This document shows positions 51,907-62,532 of a DNA stretch of 64,000 nt, piece after piece (within the stretch, counting starts at the first letter, position 1; each line of letters opens with the position of its first letter). The position numbers and the translations under genes are program-made. The notes beneath the pieces are model-generated. The model saw only the letters and a program-made list of their open reading frames with translations, was not told the origin of the DNA and searched no databases. Origin of the DNA: Symsagittifera roscoffensis (taxonomy: Eukaryota; Xenacoelomorpha; Acoela; Convolutidae); contig NW_026971008.1 of the NCBI RefSeq assembly GCF_963678635.1, positions 1 through 64,000 of the forward strand, written 5' to 3'.

Positions 51907-53481
51907 ATGGACAAACGCAGGTCATGCGCAAATTGTGGATCAGCGGATCATCATGTGGCGGACTGCACGACGTATAAACAAGGCATGAAGAGTCTGGGGT
52001 ATGCTCCGGTTGAGGAAGATATGAGCCAGATGGAAGAACACGAGTTCTACAGCGGCCTAATCATCAAGATAGGTGCGAGATGCTTCTTCTGCAAACAAGA
52101 GGGCCACTTTAGGATGGACTGTCTATTATTTTGGGAAGCAGTAAAAAATCAAAGTCATCCGAAACACAAGTTAGCGTTAGCGGTGGTGCAGAACACGAGG
52201 AACAGACAAGCCGAGTTTGAAACAAGAAATTCACAGGCATCGAATGCGGAACTACCGACGAAGACGGTGAAAGCTGTAATGCAGGTCAATACTGCCATGG
52301 AGACCATGACCAGAAAGTCTCCTGAGATAAGTTATGAGAGAGCAGCTGCGGAGGCCATTAATGAGGTGAAACAGGACCTAGTGACGAAGAAGATAGAGCA
52401 ACGATTGAAACAAGAGATCGAAAAACAGAAGTTAAACGAGACATTAAGTTGGTCAGTGCCGGTGCCAGAAGCCGTAGTGAGAGCGAAAAAGAGTGGAAAT
52501 TGCAACACTCTGAAAATGGTGATGGGAAAGCCATTCGGCATAACAAAGATCGGAGCCAGGTTAATGTTGATAATCATTGAGGGCGGCCACGAAGTAACAA
52601 GGAACTTGGGTGAACCCAGCGACCAGACAAAAATGCACATTGGTGTGTACGCAGATTACTTGAGTGCAATAAGTCCACAGACGACTTTTAGAGTCTTGAT
52701 GGCGCTACTCACAAGAGGTGGCTACGTGGGCAAAGAAGAATTACAAGTAAAATTGATTGGACACTGCGCAATGTTAGAAGAGGATACAATGCACATCGGG
52801 ACGGAGGCAGACGTATCAGCACACGTGCTCGATATAAGGGGCAAAAAGGCTCAGTTACGCGGGTTACTTGATACGGGAGCAGTCTTGAGTGTTATACCAA
52901 TCGAAACTTGGGAGCGAATGGGTTTCGACAAAGATGATTTGATAGACTCAAGAATACGGCTGTCAGCTGCAGACAAAGGGGCGCTGCGGGTACTAGGCAG
53001 AACACCAATAATATCCCTCAACCTGGGGGAACGCAACCTGTGGATGAGCTTTCTTGTGGTGGAGAACCTAGACGATTCTGACCAGTTCATTTTAGTCAGA
53101 GAATTCATCAGGAACTTCGACGTAACAATTGATCTAAACAATGCCATGTTCAGGATTCGGAACCCGGACAGGAAGTACGTAATTAAACCGGTAAATCTGA
53201 TAATGGCAAATGAGAATAAAGCGCCGGTATTCTTGAGTAGGAGGGTAAGGCTGAAAGCAAACGAGGCGGCAATTGTGGGCTTACGGATGAAAAATTACAA
53301 CGAATTAAGTGATAACAAGCAAGTTTGCATAGTCCCAAATCCAAACAGTCAAAGTGCTGCTGTTTTAGGAAGATCCTTCTCGAAAACCAAGAGCTGCCTC
53401 TGCGTCAGTGTCTTGTTGAATACTTTTGACATACCCATAACAATACAGAGGGAAGGAAGCTGGGATATGCATTCTCCGTGA
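51907..53481 (+). pseudogene. nucleocapsid zinc knuckles and aspartic protease, element C
   Basis: Two CCHC knuckles: CANCGSADHHVADC near residue 7 and CFFCKQEGHFRMDC near residue 58 (C-x2-C-x4-H-x4-C). A Lys/Glu-rich linker follows. The protease has LLDTGAVLSVIP, the catalytic DTG of retropepsins, near residue 320, with the flap-side IRLSAADKGALRVLGRTPI and the later FILVREFIRNFDVTIDL (the LGxDF-like strand). The frame ends at TGA after SWDMHSP because one base is missing near 53455; in the next frame LGYAFSVKTRYEM joins to pol. Gag, protease and pol were therefore probably one ORF. Confidence 0.85.
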
Positions 53482-54695
53482 AAACTCGATATGAAATGAT
53501 TGAAAACGTAAAAGAGAATGAAGTACTTGAATGCCCCAATCACAGGGACAAGATTTGTATCTTGAGACGATTGAAGAAAACGAAAGATTCATCAGGTCTT
53601 GTAAAGTCACTCAAGTCAGATACAGATGATGGACTCTCGAGCTGTTCGAACTTCCCAGAAAGACCAACACTAGAGGAAATGGAAATGGATAAACCAGTTT
53701 TACCTGAAATAGAACACTTAAGGGGTAATGTAACGGATGAACAGCTCGAAGCCATCAAGGACGTACTAGAGCGGAACGAGGACGTTTTTTCGAGACATAA
53801 GGCAGACATTGGGTGTTGTAATTTCGTTGAACATGAAATAGAGCTTGAAGAGTCTGCGGTGCCGCACAGGGAGGGGGTGAGGCGCATGACCCCGCACAAA
53901 TCGGATGCATGTAGAAAAGAGATAAAGACATTACTAGAGTATGATATGATAGAACCATCCAAATCACCATGGGCGTGTGGAGTAGTGAATGCCAAAAAGA
54001 AAGGCGACCAATTGAGGTTTTGTTGCAACTTTCGGTATCTGAACTCCGTCACGGTGAAGGATGCCTATCCCATACCTAGAATTGGTGAGAGTCTCTCGAA
54101 GTTAGGTGATGCAAAGTTTTTTATGGCTCTTGATTTAGGTTCGGCATTTTGGCAAGTCCCACTGAGGAAGCAGGACAGGGACAAAACAGGGTTCGCCTGC
54201 GAGCTAGGGCTGTTTCAATGGAAACGGATGCCATTTGGTCTATGCAATGCCACGGCAACATTTCAACGACTGATGGCACACGCATTGATAGGAGTGACAA
54301 AGAAATACGGCAATTTGGTAATGTGCTACGTGGACGACGTGGTGATAGCGACGCCTACAATGGAAGACCACATCGAGCGACTAGACGAGGTGTTTGCATG
54401 CATGAGAAGGTCAGGACTAAAGTGCAAACCGTCAAAGTGCGAGATACTCAAGGACTCAATCAAATACTTGGGGAGGATGGTGGACAGGCATGGCATCAGA
54501 CCAGACCCAGATGCAGTGGAAGCGGTTCTGACATGGAAATCGCCAAAGACGGAACATCAATTGATGAGCTTCCCGGGTTTCGCGAACTATTACAGGGAGT
54601 TCATCAAGGGCTACGCGGACAAGGTATACCCGATGCAACAACTAATGAGGCACAAAGGCAAGAAGTTCACGTGGATCAACGCGGCGGAAGAGTAA
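53478..54695 (+). pseudogene. reverse transcriptase, element C
   Basis: About 405 codons. Contains HEIELEESAVPHREGVRRM (RT start), MIEPSKSPWACGVVNAKKKG, ALDLGSAFWQ with the first catalytic Asp, QWKRMPFGLCNATATFQ, CYVDDVVIATP with the Asp pair, and the thumb/connection SFPGFANYYREFIKGYADK. It ends at TAA after TWINAAEE, where element 1 reads on into RNase H. The RT domain itself has all key residues. Element C and element 1 agree closely here. Confidence 0.9.
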
Positions 54696-55314
54696 TTCCA
54701 GAGAATAAAGAAAGAGTTGTGCGAGGCACCGGTGCTAGGAATGCCAACGGAAAAAAGGATGTACGTGCTGGACACGGATGCGTCGGTAGTCGCGATTTCT
54801 GGCATTCTCCATCAAGAACAGGAATGGAGCGGGAAGACAGTCTTGAGACCGATAGCGTACGGGATTAAAGTCTTGAGTGATACGGGGCGCCGAAAGCAGA
54901 GATGTGGTTACCTTTGTCGAGAAATACAGAGCATACCTAGGAAGTGAGCCATTCAAGCTGCGAGTCGACAACTGAGCACTCAGCTGGCTGAAGACGTACT
55001 CAATGGACCAGAGCTACATTGAGAGGTGGATAGTTCGCCTCGACGGATACGACGTGATAATTAAGCATATAACAAGAGACAAACATCAAAATGCCAATAG
55101 CTTGAGTATGAAGACGGAGTTCTACGAGAGACAGGAACAGAGGGAGGCGGATAGGCCAGAAATCAAAGACGGCTTCTCCTTCATGGATAAGGAAACGTAT
55201 GATAGTCTTCCACTCACGAGATGGCTCGACAAGTCAGGCAAACCGATAGAAGATCACCCCGAACTACCAAAGGAGCCTCCATAGAAGAGACGCTCAAGGC
55301 AAAGGGAGACGCTT
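54696..55314 (+). pseudogene. broken RNase H, element C
   Basis: Pieces match element 1: CEAPVLGMPTEKRMYVLDTD with the active Asp, then after SDT a deletion that changes frame (GAPKAEM in another frame), then VDN followed by TGA where element 1 has VDNRAL, then SMDQSYIERWIVRLDGYDV to LPLTRWLDKSG. One stop, one frameshifting deletion and one nonsense codon at the last catalytic Asp region make it non-functional. Bases 55285-55314 include a repeated GACGCTCAAGGCAAA. Confidence 0.85.
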
Positions 55315-55871
55315 GTGAGGGAGACGCTCAAGGCAAAAGGCTATGATCTCAATCAGGTAGAAGCGGGAGATGCACAGATAGATGGAGACTTGATGAGATT
55401 ACTCGAGAAACTGGCAGACGATAAACCCGTGATCAAAGAAAAGGGTAAGGAGGAACCGGAAGTCACGATACTGAGAAGGAATGAAACTGGTGGTGGCGAG
55501 GACTCCTTAAAAGAAAAAGCGGACGGGAAAGAAGTCGTGCAGTCATTGGTTGATAAAATCCCTGATGACATACTTGAGCGGACACGGGTGAGGAGGAAGA
55601 AAGTGGCATTTAAGGAGGAGGCCGAACATCTTGGACTAGAACAAGAGTCCGGGGAGTGGCCCACAGTGGAAGAAGATGCAGAAGAAGAAAAGTTGGAGAG
55701 TGGGATGAAGATTCGGAGAAGAGCAGCGATGACCAAGATAGTCTATGCATGATAATGGCGGAAGAGAAGATGAGACACCGCGACAGGGAGCTACAGACGG
55801 ATCCTTCCTCAGGAACGCACAACTTGGATCAGCAGGAATTGCGAGGAGGTGAAGAACTGGAGAAAATTTAA
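55315..55871 (+). pseudogene. acidic pol linker, element C
   Basis: About 145 open codons then frameshifted sequence. Rich in Glu/Lys: VVQSLVDKIPDDILERTRVR matches the IVNQLVSSMPKEVLLRT part of element 1, and ESGEWPTVEEDAEEE matches its SGES repeats. A linker this long between RNase H and integrase is unusual for gypsy elements. Its function is unknown. Confidence 0.7.
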
Positions 55872-57848
55872 GTGTCGAGGAAACCGTTTAGGGAGCTATC
55901 GTGCAGCTCAAATGTCAGAACAAATCTGGTGCCAGAAGATGTCAGGAAGACCATAAGGAGGATAGTATGCGTAAAGCTGAAGGATGACATCCACAATCCT
56001 GGAGAAATGAATTGTCAGATAATGGCACTAAAAGAGCACGTCAAGGCAAGATATAGGCTGTCGGATCTAATACGGGCCCAAAAGAATGACGAGATGACAA
56101 GTAACCTCTCCACATGGATCCGGACAGTGTCCAAAGAGAGGGGGGACCTAGAAGAAGACATCTACAAGATCTTAAGCCAGTTCTACAAAGACAGAAAAGA
56201 TCTACTCTATCACACAGCTGATGGGGTGGTGGCACGCAAGAGAAAAGATGAGGATAAGATATTGCACAAGCATAACCTCATCATACTGCCACAGTTGTAT
56301 CAGACGGAAGTGTTATTCAGATCGCATGACCAAATGGGGCACCAGGGGATAGAAAAGGTGCAACAAAGAATACTTCATAGGTTTGACTGGCCAGGATTAA
56401 GGAAAGCCTGTGAGAGATGGGTGAATGCATGCCTGGCATGCATGCAAGTGAAAGACCCAAGGAAGATGAAGTTCTCACTCAAATCCGTTGAAAGCTCGGA
56501 ATTTAACGAAGTTGTGCAGATAGACCATCAGAAGATCTGCATGACAGCATCGGGATATAATCAGATACTGGTCATAATAGATCATTTCACGAAATTGGCA
56601 GAAGTGGTGCCAAGTCAGACAGCCTCGGCAGAAGAGACTTGTGACCACCTGATAACACATTGGATATCAAGATATGGTTGTCCCATGACATTTCAGTCGG
56701 ACAACAGCAAAGCCTTCGTGGGGGACCTGACAAAAGAATTGATGAAGAGGTCACACATTGCTCAAGCGCACTCCACGACCTACCATCCCCAAACCAACGG
56801 GTTAGTGGAGAGACAGAATAGAACATTGGTAAACATGCTAAGGGTATACTGCTCAAGATATATGACAGACTGGGACAAACATCTGCCGCAAGTGGTGGGG
56901 GCATACAACAGTACGCAACACTCAACAACAGGAATCAGTCCCTTCATGATGTTGACGGGCAGGGAAAGAGCGATACCTCTAACATTCTTTTACCAAGAAT
57001 ACGAAGGGAAAAAGACATCGCCTCAAGCTTATGTGAAAGAAGCGGTTAAGAGACAGCAGGAACTAAACGAGCTCTGCAGGAGGAACACAGCGCAAGCGCA
57101 AATGAGACAGCGGAAGCAATACGATGAGAAAATACTGCAAACGAAACCATATGCAGTGGGCCAAAACGTCTGGGTCTTCGAGAATGTTATACCTCCCAAA
57201 AGGACAAAGAAGTTACTTAAGAAATGGAGAGAACTGTTCATGATAACGGAAGTGCACCAGCAAGGACGGTTTTACCGCTTGAGTACGGGGCGTGCAGCGC
57301 ATTATGAAAACTTCAAACCTCATGTCCCATTCCCAGAACACTGGCGCGTACCGCAGAATATGGAGGGACTCGAGTACCTATTGGTGGAACCAGCTTGCGA
57401 GGTGAACGAAAAATGCACCAGAGAGAAAAATGATGGCAAGGAGGACTTGAGTTTGGATGATAATGAAAAGATAGAAGCGGACTCAGAGGCGGAATCCAAG
57501 GTGGAAGTAGACTGGAACGATCCGGAGCAGGACGAGGTGCCAAAGTGGACGGAACCAGACTTGCCGATAACGGCAGGAACCAGGAGTGGTAATCGTAAAC
57601 GGACAGGCATGATGTACACTAGGTACGGGGATGACTTCTTGATTGACAAGATACGGCCTGATGAATTGGGCGACGAGTTACTGAGTGTGGGCGAATTGAT
57701 GGCAGACGATAAATGGCAAATCATCAACGACAGCGAACAATACCCAAAGGAAGACTACTCCACTCCAGAACAAGAAACATATCTGAAGCAGAGCGAGATA
57801 GAGAGGAGGGAGAGCACAAACTTGAGTAATACTAGAGTGGATGCGTGA
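55872..57848 (+). CDS. integrase, element C
   Basis: An open frame of 658 codons, not itself broken, although the flanking pol is. Start is arbitrary, since pol is a polyprotein. Zinc-binding HHCC: His152, His157, Cys187, Cys190. DDE core: Asp218 (QIDHQK), Asp277 (FQSDNSKAF) and Glu313 (NGLVERQNR) with 35 residues between the last two. C-terminal KKWREL replaces the KKWRGPF of element 1, so the GPY/F module has lost Gly-Pro. A long acidic tail follows. Near the end a one-base shift occurs (NLSNTRVDA here, ILEWMRDV in the next frame, matching VLEWLHDL of element 1), so the tail originally ran on into the macro-like region. Confidence 0.9.
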   Translation: MSRKPFRELSCSSNVRTNLVPEDVRKTIRRIVCVKLKDDIHNPGEMNCQIMALKEHVKARYRLSDLIRAQKNDEMTSNLSTWIRTVSKERGDLEEDIYKILSQFYKDRKDLLYHTADGVVARKRKDEDKILHKHNLIILPQLYQTEVLFRSHDQMGHQGIEKVQQRILHRFDWPGLRKACERWVNACLACMQVKDPRKMKFSLKSVESSEFNEVVQIDHQKICMTASGYNQILVIIDHFTKLAEVVPSQTASAEETCDHLITHWISRYGCPMTFQSDNSKAFVGDLTKELMKRSHIAQAHSTTYHPQTNGLVERQNRTLVNMLRVYCSRYMTDWDKHLPQVVGAYNSTQHSTTGISPFMMLTGRERAIPLTFFYQEYEGKKTSPQAYVKEAVKRQQELNELCRRNTAQAQMRQRKQYDEKILQTKPYAVGQNVWVFENVIPPKRTKKLLKKWRELFMITEVHQQGRFYRLSTGRAAHYENFKPHVPFPEHWRVPQNMEGLEYLLVEPACEVNEKCTREKNDGKEDLSLDDNEKIEADSEAESKVEVDWNDPEQDEVPKWTEPDLPITAGTRSGNRKRTGMMYTRYGDDFLIDKIRPDELGDELLSVGELMADDKWQIINDSEQYPKEDYSTPEQETYLKQSEIERRESTNLSNTRVDA

Positions 57849-58638
57849 TGTCAAGAGCAAAGGAGATGAAGGGCAAAGCATCCAGCAGGTCGACTTGTCA
57901 GCAAAACAATACGTGAAAACGGAAGATCCCCTCTTCGGTTGGACGGCAACCGACAGACCGCTCGAAATACCACCAGATAATTTAGACCCAGCATCATCGA
58001 TGGGGACGTCGATAAATATTTTTGTCCGGCGAGTGGGGGTAGGACTTACCCACTCCGAAAAATTGATGATAAAGAAACTCAGAGAAGTAAGAGAGACCAA
58101 CGGGTTAGAACTGGGCGAGGAAGAAGCCGAGCCTACCATAGGACAAAAATTCAAAACGAAATTTGAAATACCCCGTGAATACTCAGAGAACATCCTGATA
58201 ACGGACAGCGACTTCATTCTGTTAGACAGGACTAGCGCGATCTGTATAACGGCGGACATTAGCTTCAAATCGAGACTGGAGGCCGAATTCAAGAGAGAAT
58301 ACCAGAACGTCGAGTTTCTATTCAGAGAGAGACCGGGGCTAGGAGGAATGGCTGCGCTTCCCCCATCAGTGGCACAAGTCCCAGGCAAATACCTCTGCTT
58401 TCTAGTGACGAGGGTCAATGAAAGGAATACGATAGATCCTGAGCACGTGATGTTAGCACTAACGAGGCTGAGAGACTTCATGATTGAAAGAGGGATAGTG
58501 GAGGTCTCGATGCCTGTTTATGACCCAAACAGGGGCAAGTTGAGCCCAAGGGAGTTATATGCCATCCTACACGTGGTCTTCGCAGAAATGGAGATAATGG
58601 TACACCTGCACAAGAAATACTACTTGAGTATCGCCTGA
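57841..58638 (+). CDS. pol C-terminus with macro-like domain, element C
   Basis: 265 codons ending TAA-free at TGA after YYLSIA; it overlaps the integrase frame by 8 bases because of a frameshift. Residues 50-90 match element 1's pol tail (INIFVRRVGVGLTHSEKL). Residues 115-262 form the macro-like domain: TDSDFILLDR, AICITADISFKSRLEAEFKR, PGKYLCFLVTR, ALTRLRDFMIERGIVEVSMP, VYDPNRGKLSPREL, then HVVFAEMEIMVHLHKKYYL. Layout follows OARD1/TARG1-type macro domains, which recognise ADP-ribose. The GxG loop is DPN and the loop that should be glycine-rich (SFKSRLEA) has no glycine, in both copies, so ADP-ribose binding is doubtful. No stop separates it from pol here. The domain is kept open although much of the element is broken. 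Confidence 0.55.
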   Translation: MRDVKSKGDEGQSIQQVDLSAKQYVKTEDPLFGWTATDRPLEIPPDNLDPASSMGTSINIFVRRVGVGLTHSEKLMIKKLREVRETNGLELGEEEAEPTIGQKFKTKFEIPREYSENILITDSDFILLDRTSAICITADISFKSRLEAEFKREYQNVEFLFRERPGLGGMAALPPSVAQVPGKYLCFLVTRVNERNTIDPEHVMLALTRLRDFMIERGIVEVSMPVYDPNRGKLSPRELYAILHVVFAEMEIMVHLHKKYYLSIA

Positions 58639-59139
58639 GCTACGGGTGGACAACTGAGGTCTTGAGTTGGGGGTACATGGGGATCTTGAGTAAGGATACA
58701 TGGGGACCTCGGAGCAGGTAGATGGATTTTAACGTAATTGGCATGACAATTATATTTTAAAGAGTGACGGTGCTAAAACATTAAATGAATCTGCATGCTC
58801 TTACAAAACTTCCAATTGAATTATTTTAGTAAAACAAATGGAGGGATAGGGATTTAACTACAATAATGGGGTGGTTTTAGGTTAGGAACATAACACCTTA
58901 GTCTAAAAAGTGGATTTTACTTTCAGATTGATTTGTTAAATCGAGTTGACGACCCAGACACACTCATTGGAAAGAGAATAGAAGGTCTTGAACGAAGTTC
59001 ACGATCAGCAACATTCGAAAGAGATATTTCTCAAGTACTCAAGTTGGTACGGTAATACTCAAGTTGGTACGGTAATACTCAAGTTGGTACGGTAATACTC
59101 AAGTTGATTAGTGCGCGAGATATTCTAGAGATCGTAGAA
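58639..59139 (+). other. spacer before ORF2, element C
   Basis: About 500 bp, no gene. A candidate acceptor TTTACTTTCAG ends at 58926. Four near-identical copies of a 20-bp unit, CTCAAGTTGGTACGGTAATA, lie at about 59037-59106, just before the ORF2 start. Confidence 0.55.
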
Positions 59140-60603
59140 ATGGCAGATCGATTTTGGAAATCCATGCCTGCGGCGCTAAAGAGGCCTACGCTCGATGAGT
59201 TGTACAGACGCCTGAGGGACCTGGACTACACCCAAGTGGACGAGAGGATGGCAGTGATGTTGAACGCCATCCTGCAATTGGAGGAGCAAGGTTAATGCAG
59301 GGAGTCCGCGACCGAAGCTGTCTTGATGGTCGGCTACACCACAGAAGGCATATCCAATCAAGAACAGACCAGGTGGCTGTCCTGGAATGTGGATGGAGGG
59401 GTGAGAGGATTCGACTTGGCAAAGAATCCTGGCTTGAGCAACAACACTGAGTACGGCGCGGGAGAGCTCCCATTAAAGACCAGACCATCGGCAACATCCG
59501 CGGGCCAATCCACAAGCAAGCCACCTTCCATGACGCGAGCACAGTAAACGGAAGAGACGTATCCGGACCTCAGAAACCTGATGAGGGAACTTGAGAGGGC
59601 ACAGAGGGAGAAGAATAAAGCGAATCTTGACCGGGATAGCGCGAAACTCGAGAGAAATCAAGTGAATCTGGAGAGAGACCAGGCGATCTTTGAGAGGGAC
59701 CAGGCGCGGCGTGACCTTGATTTGTTGAGAGCAGAGTACCAGCAAGAACAGAGGGTGCGAGAGAACGCGGCGAATTGTGAGCAGTTGAAGTCGGAACTTG
59801 AGAAGATCCAGCGGCGACAACGAGAGCTCGACAGGCAAAACGAAAATGGAACCAGGACTACGGAGCGAGCTGTTGCAGGCTCAAGGCCGGAGTCGCATAC
59901 GGAGGTGGATGAGACTCCCAGGTCGAAGGGACGGTTCAACTTAGACCGCGCGGCTCAAGAACACATAAACGAGGGACTGGAAGTGTGGATACCAACCGAA
60001 TCAGCGTCCTCCCTGCGCGGTTTGGAGACGCAACCGATACGCCCATTGATGGACGTGGCACTTCCGGGATATACCCCGAGCTCAACCCCGAGCAGCAGTC
60101 AGGTGAGCGGGAGCTCGTCGCGTCTTAAGGAATTAAATGTGAGGCTACATCTAAGAAATCGTGAAAGTCCATCAAGAGTGGAGGTACCCCCGACTTGGAG
60201 GGAGCAACCGGTCAGGAGTGTGGTGATCGTAAGCTATAAGAAAAACACGGATGGCAGATACCACATGCACAATCGCATGGATTGGAACGCGGCGCAGCGG
60301 GTGAGAAGGGATTGTTTCCATGACGCGTCTTGGGCTGAATACTACACACAGCCACGAATACCGAAGGTTGCAGTTCACCTGTTTGTAGAGGACAGCCTGG
60401 TACGGGTGCTGACCCGAATCCAGTCGCACTGGCAGACTGGAGTCTTGAGTTTCTCTGGAGCCGCAACGCCGCAGATGTTGGCATCACTCGAGATGTTAGG
60501 GATGGCAAAAATGTACACAGTGACTCTAATGATGGGGACGCCTGTCCAGTCAACTGGGAGCGAGAGTCGACTCAAGAGACAGCTCGAGGAGCAGCCGGAC
60601 TAG
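59140..60603 (+). pseudogene. ORF2 N-terminal half, broken, element C
   Basis: ATG at 59140 (MADRFWKSMPAALKR). TLDELYRRLRDLDYTQ matches TLDEVYQRLIDCDFTR of element 1. TAA at 59293 and TAA at 59545 interrupt one continuous frame. A strong coiled coil follows (REKNKANLDRDSAKLERNQV, with 'NLERDQ' heptads), then a low-complexity part. The SGNH domain is decayed: VEDSLVRVL where element 1 has GDSLVRDL, and MMGTPVQ where it has MLGTND; the Asp-His block is lost. It ends at TAG (60601). So the esterase of this copy is dead. Confidence 0.75.
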
Positions 60604-62532
60604 ATTACCGGATTCCACGCCAATGGAAGCCGAGGAAGCGGAGTCATCAACGCCCCAAAGTTCAGTGGTGTCCTCAGTGGTAGTGGTGGAAGTCCTGGGG
60701 CTCAAGCAAGTGTCACACGAGGATTTGAGTCGGCACCAGTGCGTAGACTGGCTAAAGGCCCACGAAACACATTTCTCGAGAGCAAGAATGATAGAGACGG
60801 CTGATCTGACTGGGATTCCCATGAGATCAGTCATGGGACCGATTAATTACAGACCACTGAAGTTGCTGGGGAGTCCAGGATTCATAGTGGAGCCCCCCAA
60901 GCACCGAACGAGTATCGCCAGAATCAGATTTGAGACTCCTGCGCAGCTGAGGGTAGTAGACAAGCTGCTGGAACATAAAGAGAGATGGAACTACCAGACA
61001 ACGCTTACGAGGGTGCGAAATAGGCAGACGACCCAAGATATGGGAAACCCTGCGGCAGTGCCCAATTGGCCAAGACACTGGCAGTATACGATAGAGCGGA
61101 TCCAGCAGCCGCGAGGGTGATCATCGTGACGGGATCGGATTTCGAGGGAACGTCTCCCAATTTGTTCTGGCCGGAAACTCTGGTATACTCGCTGCCAGGT
61201 GCAGAGTTGAACCAGATGTTGACCTTGGTGGTGGCGATAAAGTCAGAGATGCCTTGCGAACCAGAACTACTGCTGTTCGCAGGATTGAACGATCACCTGC
61301 ATGCGGCTGGGCTTCTAGAGCAGCTGAAAGGAGATGAGCCTACGATGAACGAGGGGCAGGAAAAAATCAGTTCGCGATTTGGACCCAAGACAAAAGTGGT
61401 CTTCACGACGTCCCCCCGATACGCGAGCATGCCTCCTGCTCTGCAGTTTGTGTATGCTATTTTGATCCTAATAGCCAAAGGGAACGCATGGCGGATCTTG
61501 ATGGCAGCTCCCAATCGAGAGCTGGAACCCACGAACTTGAGACTTTGGAAGTCAGAACTGGCAGCGGCGTGGGCGGACGTGTCCCACGCATTGAGGGGAT
61601 TCTATGAATGGGCAGACTTACTCATTGTACTGGATGAGGTCCTCTTACTTGAGATCTCGAATCTCGCCAGGCAACTGAAGTTCACTCCGATTATAGGGAA
61701 CGACCACCCAATAATAAGTCACCTGACAGCCAGCTTATGGTTCCGAGGTATGGATTTGGCCATCACGAGCTCCACTAGCAAATCGAGGGGACCAAGCAAC
61801 GAAAGGAAGAATGTGGCTGCGACTGAAAAGCAACTGGAGTCGATGGTGTATCGACTAACACAAGAGAGAGGCAGGTGGCTGTTTCTAACACCAAGGCTAG
61901 AGAATGCTACGGACAAGACAAGGGAGAGTTCCCCACCTCTCGTGAAGCAGATCTGGGAATTTCTTGAGGAACAGTTGGAGGCAGCGGAGAGTAGGGAGAT
62001 GACGGTGGCTAGGTTCGTCACGGCAGCGAACAAGGTTACCATTGGAGGATTCTGGAGGGAGTATGCAAAAGGAGAGCTGAGGACGAGGAAAGATCACGAG
62101 ATCCTGAAACTCTTGAGTCCTTGTTGGGAAAAGAAATACATGGCTGGAGTGTTTTGTGCGAAAGAGACCATTTTCGGGGCCTTTGTACAAGAACTATTGA
62201 GCATGCCCATGAGCCTCTTGCTAGCCCTATACTTAGTTTACCCAAGGTACCTGTTTAACATGGGTCCAGCGTATATGTTCAGTCGGGGTGTAGAGACACT
62301 TCGGATTGATGGGTATCTGGCACTGGTGATCCTGACTCATGGCGAAATGGTGTCATTTCATCGGTTGATGAAAAATGGGGAACCCCTGTCGATGGGAAAG
62401 ACTCACTCAAGTACAGACACTTACTCGTACAAGTGCGCGGCGGGACTAAAGACGTTACTGGTGGAGTATCTTTTGATGCAAAACCGACACATGACCGGCG
62501 AGGAGAAGAACCCAAAGACGAGAGATGAATGA
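60604..62532 (+). pseudogene. ORF2 middle part, second SGNH-like domain, element C
   Basis: The start is in the +1 frame (VDWLKAHETHFSRARMIETA, matching VDWLLAEQEQF of element 1), then back in the original frame before 61066, so two compensating indels are present. From 61066, 488 open codons: VIIVTGSDFEG, ELLLFAGLNDHLHAAGLL, VVFTTSPRYASMPPALQFVY, WADVSHALRGF and LDEVLLLEISNLARQLK, each matching residues 871-1075 of element 1. The G-x-ND of SGNH block III is kept in both copies; no Asp-x-x-His is seen. The rest (KSRGPSNERKNVAATEKQLE onward) matches the conserved helical region. Ends at TGA (62530). Confidence 0.75.

Noticed and set aside
59037-59106. Four 20-bp repeats before ORF2 as a promoter or origin
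   Set aside because: Nothing but repetition supports it, and element 1 lacks it in the matching spacer.
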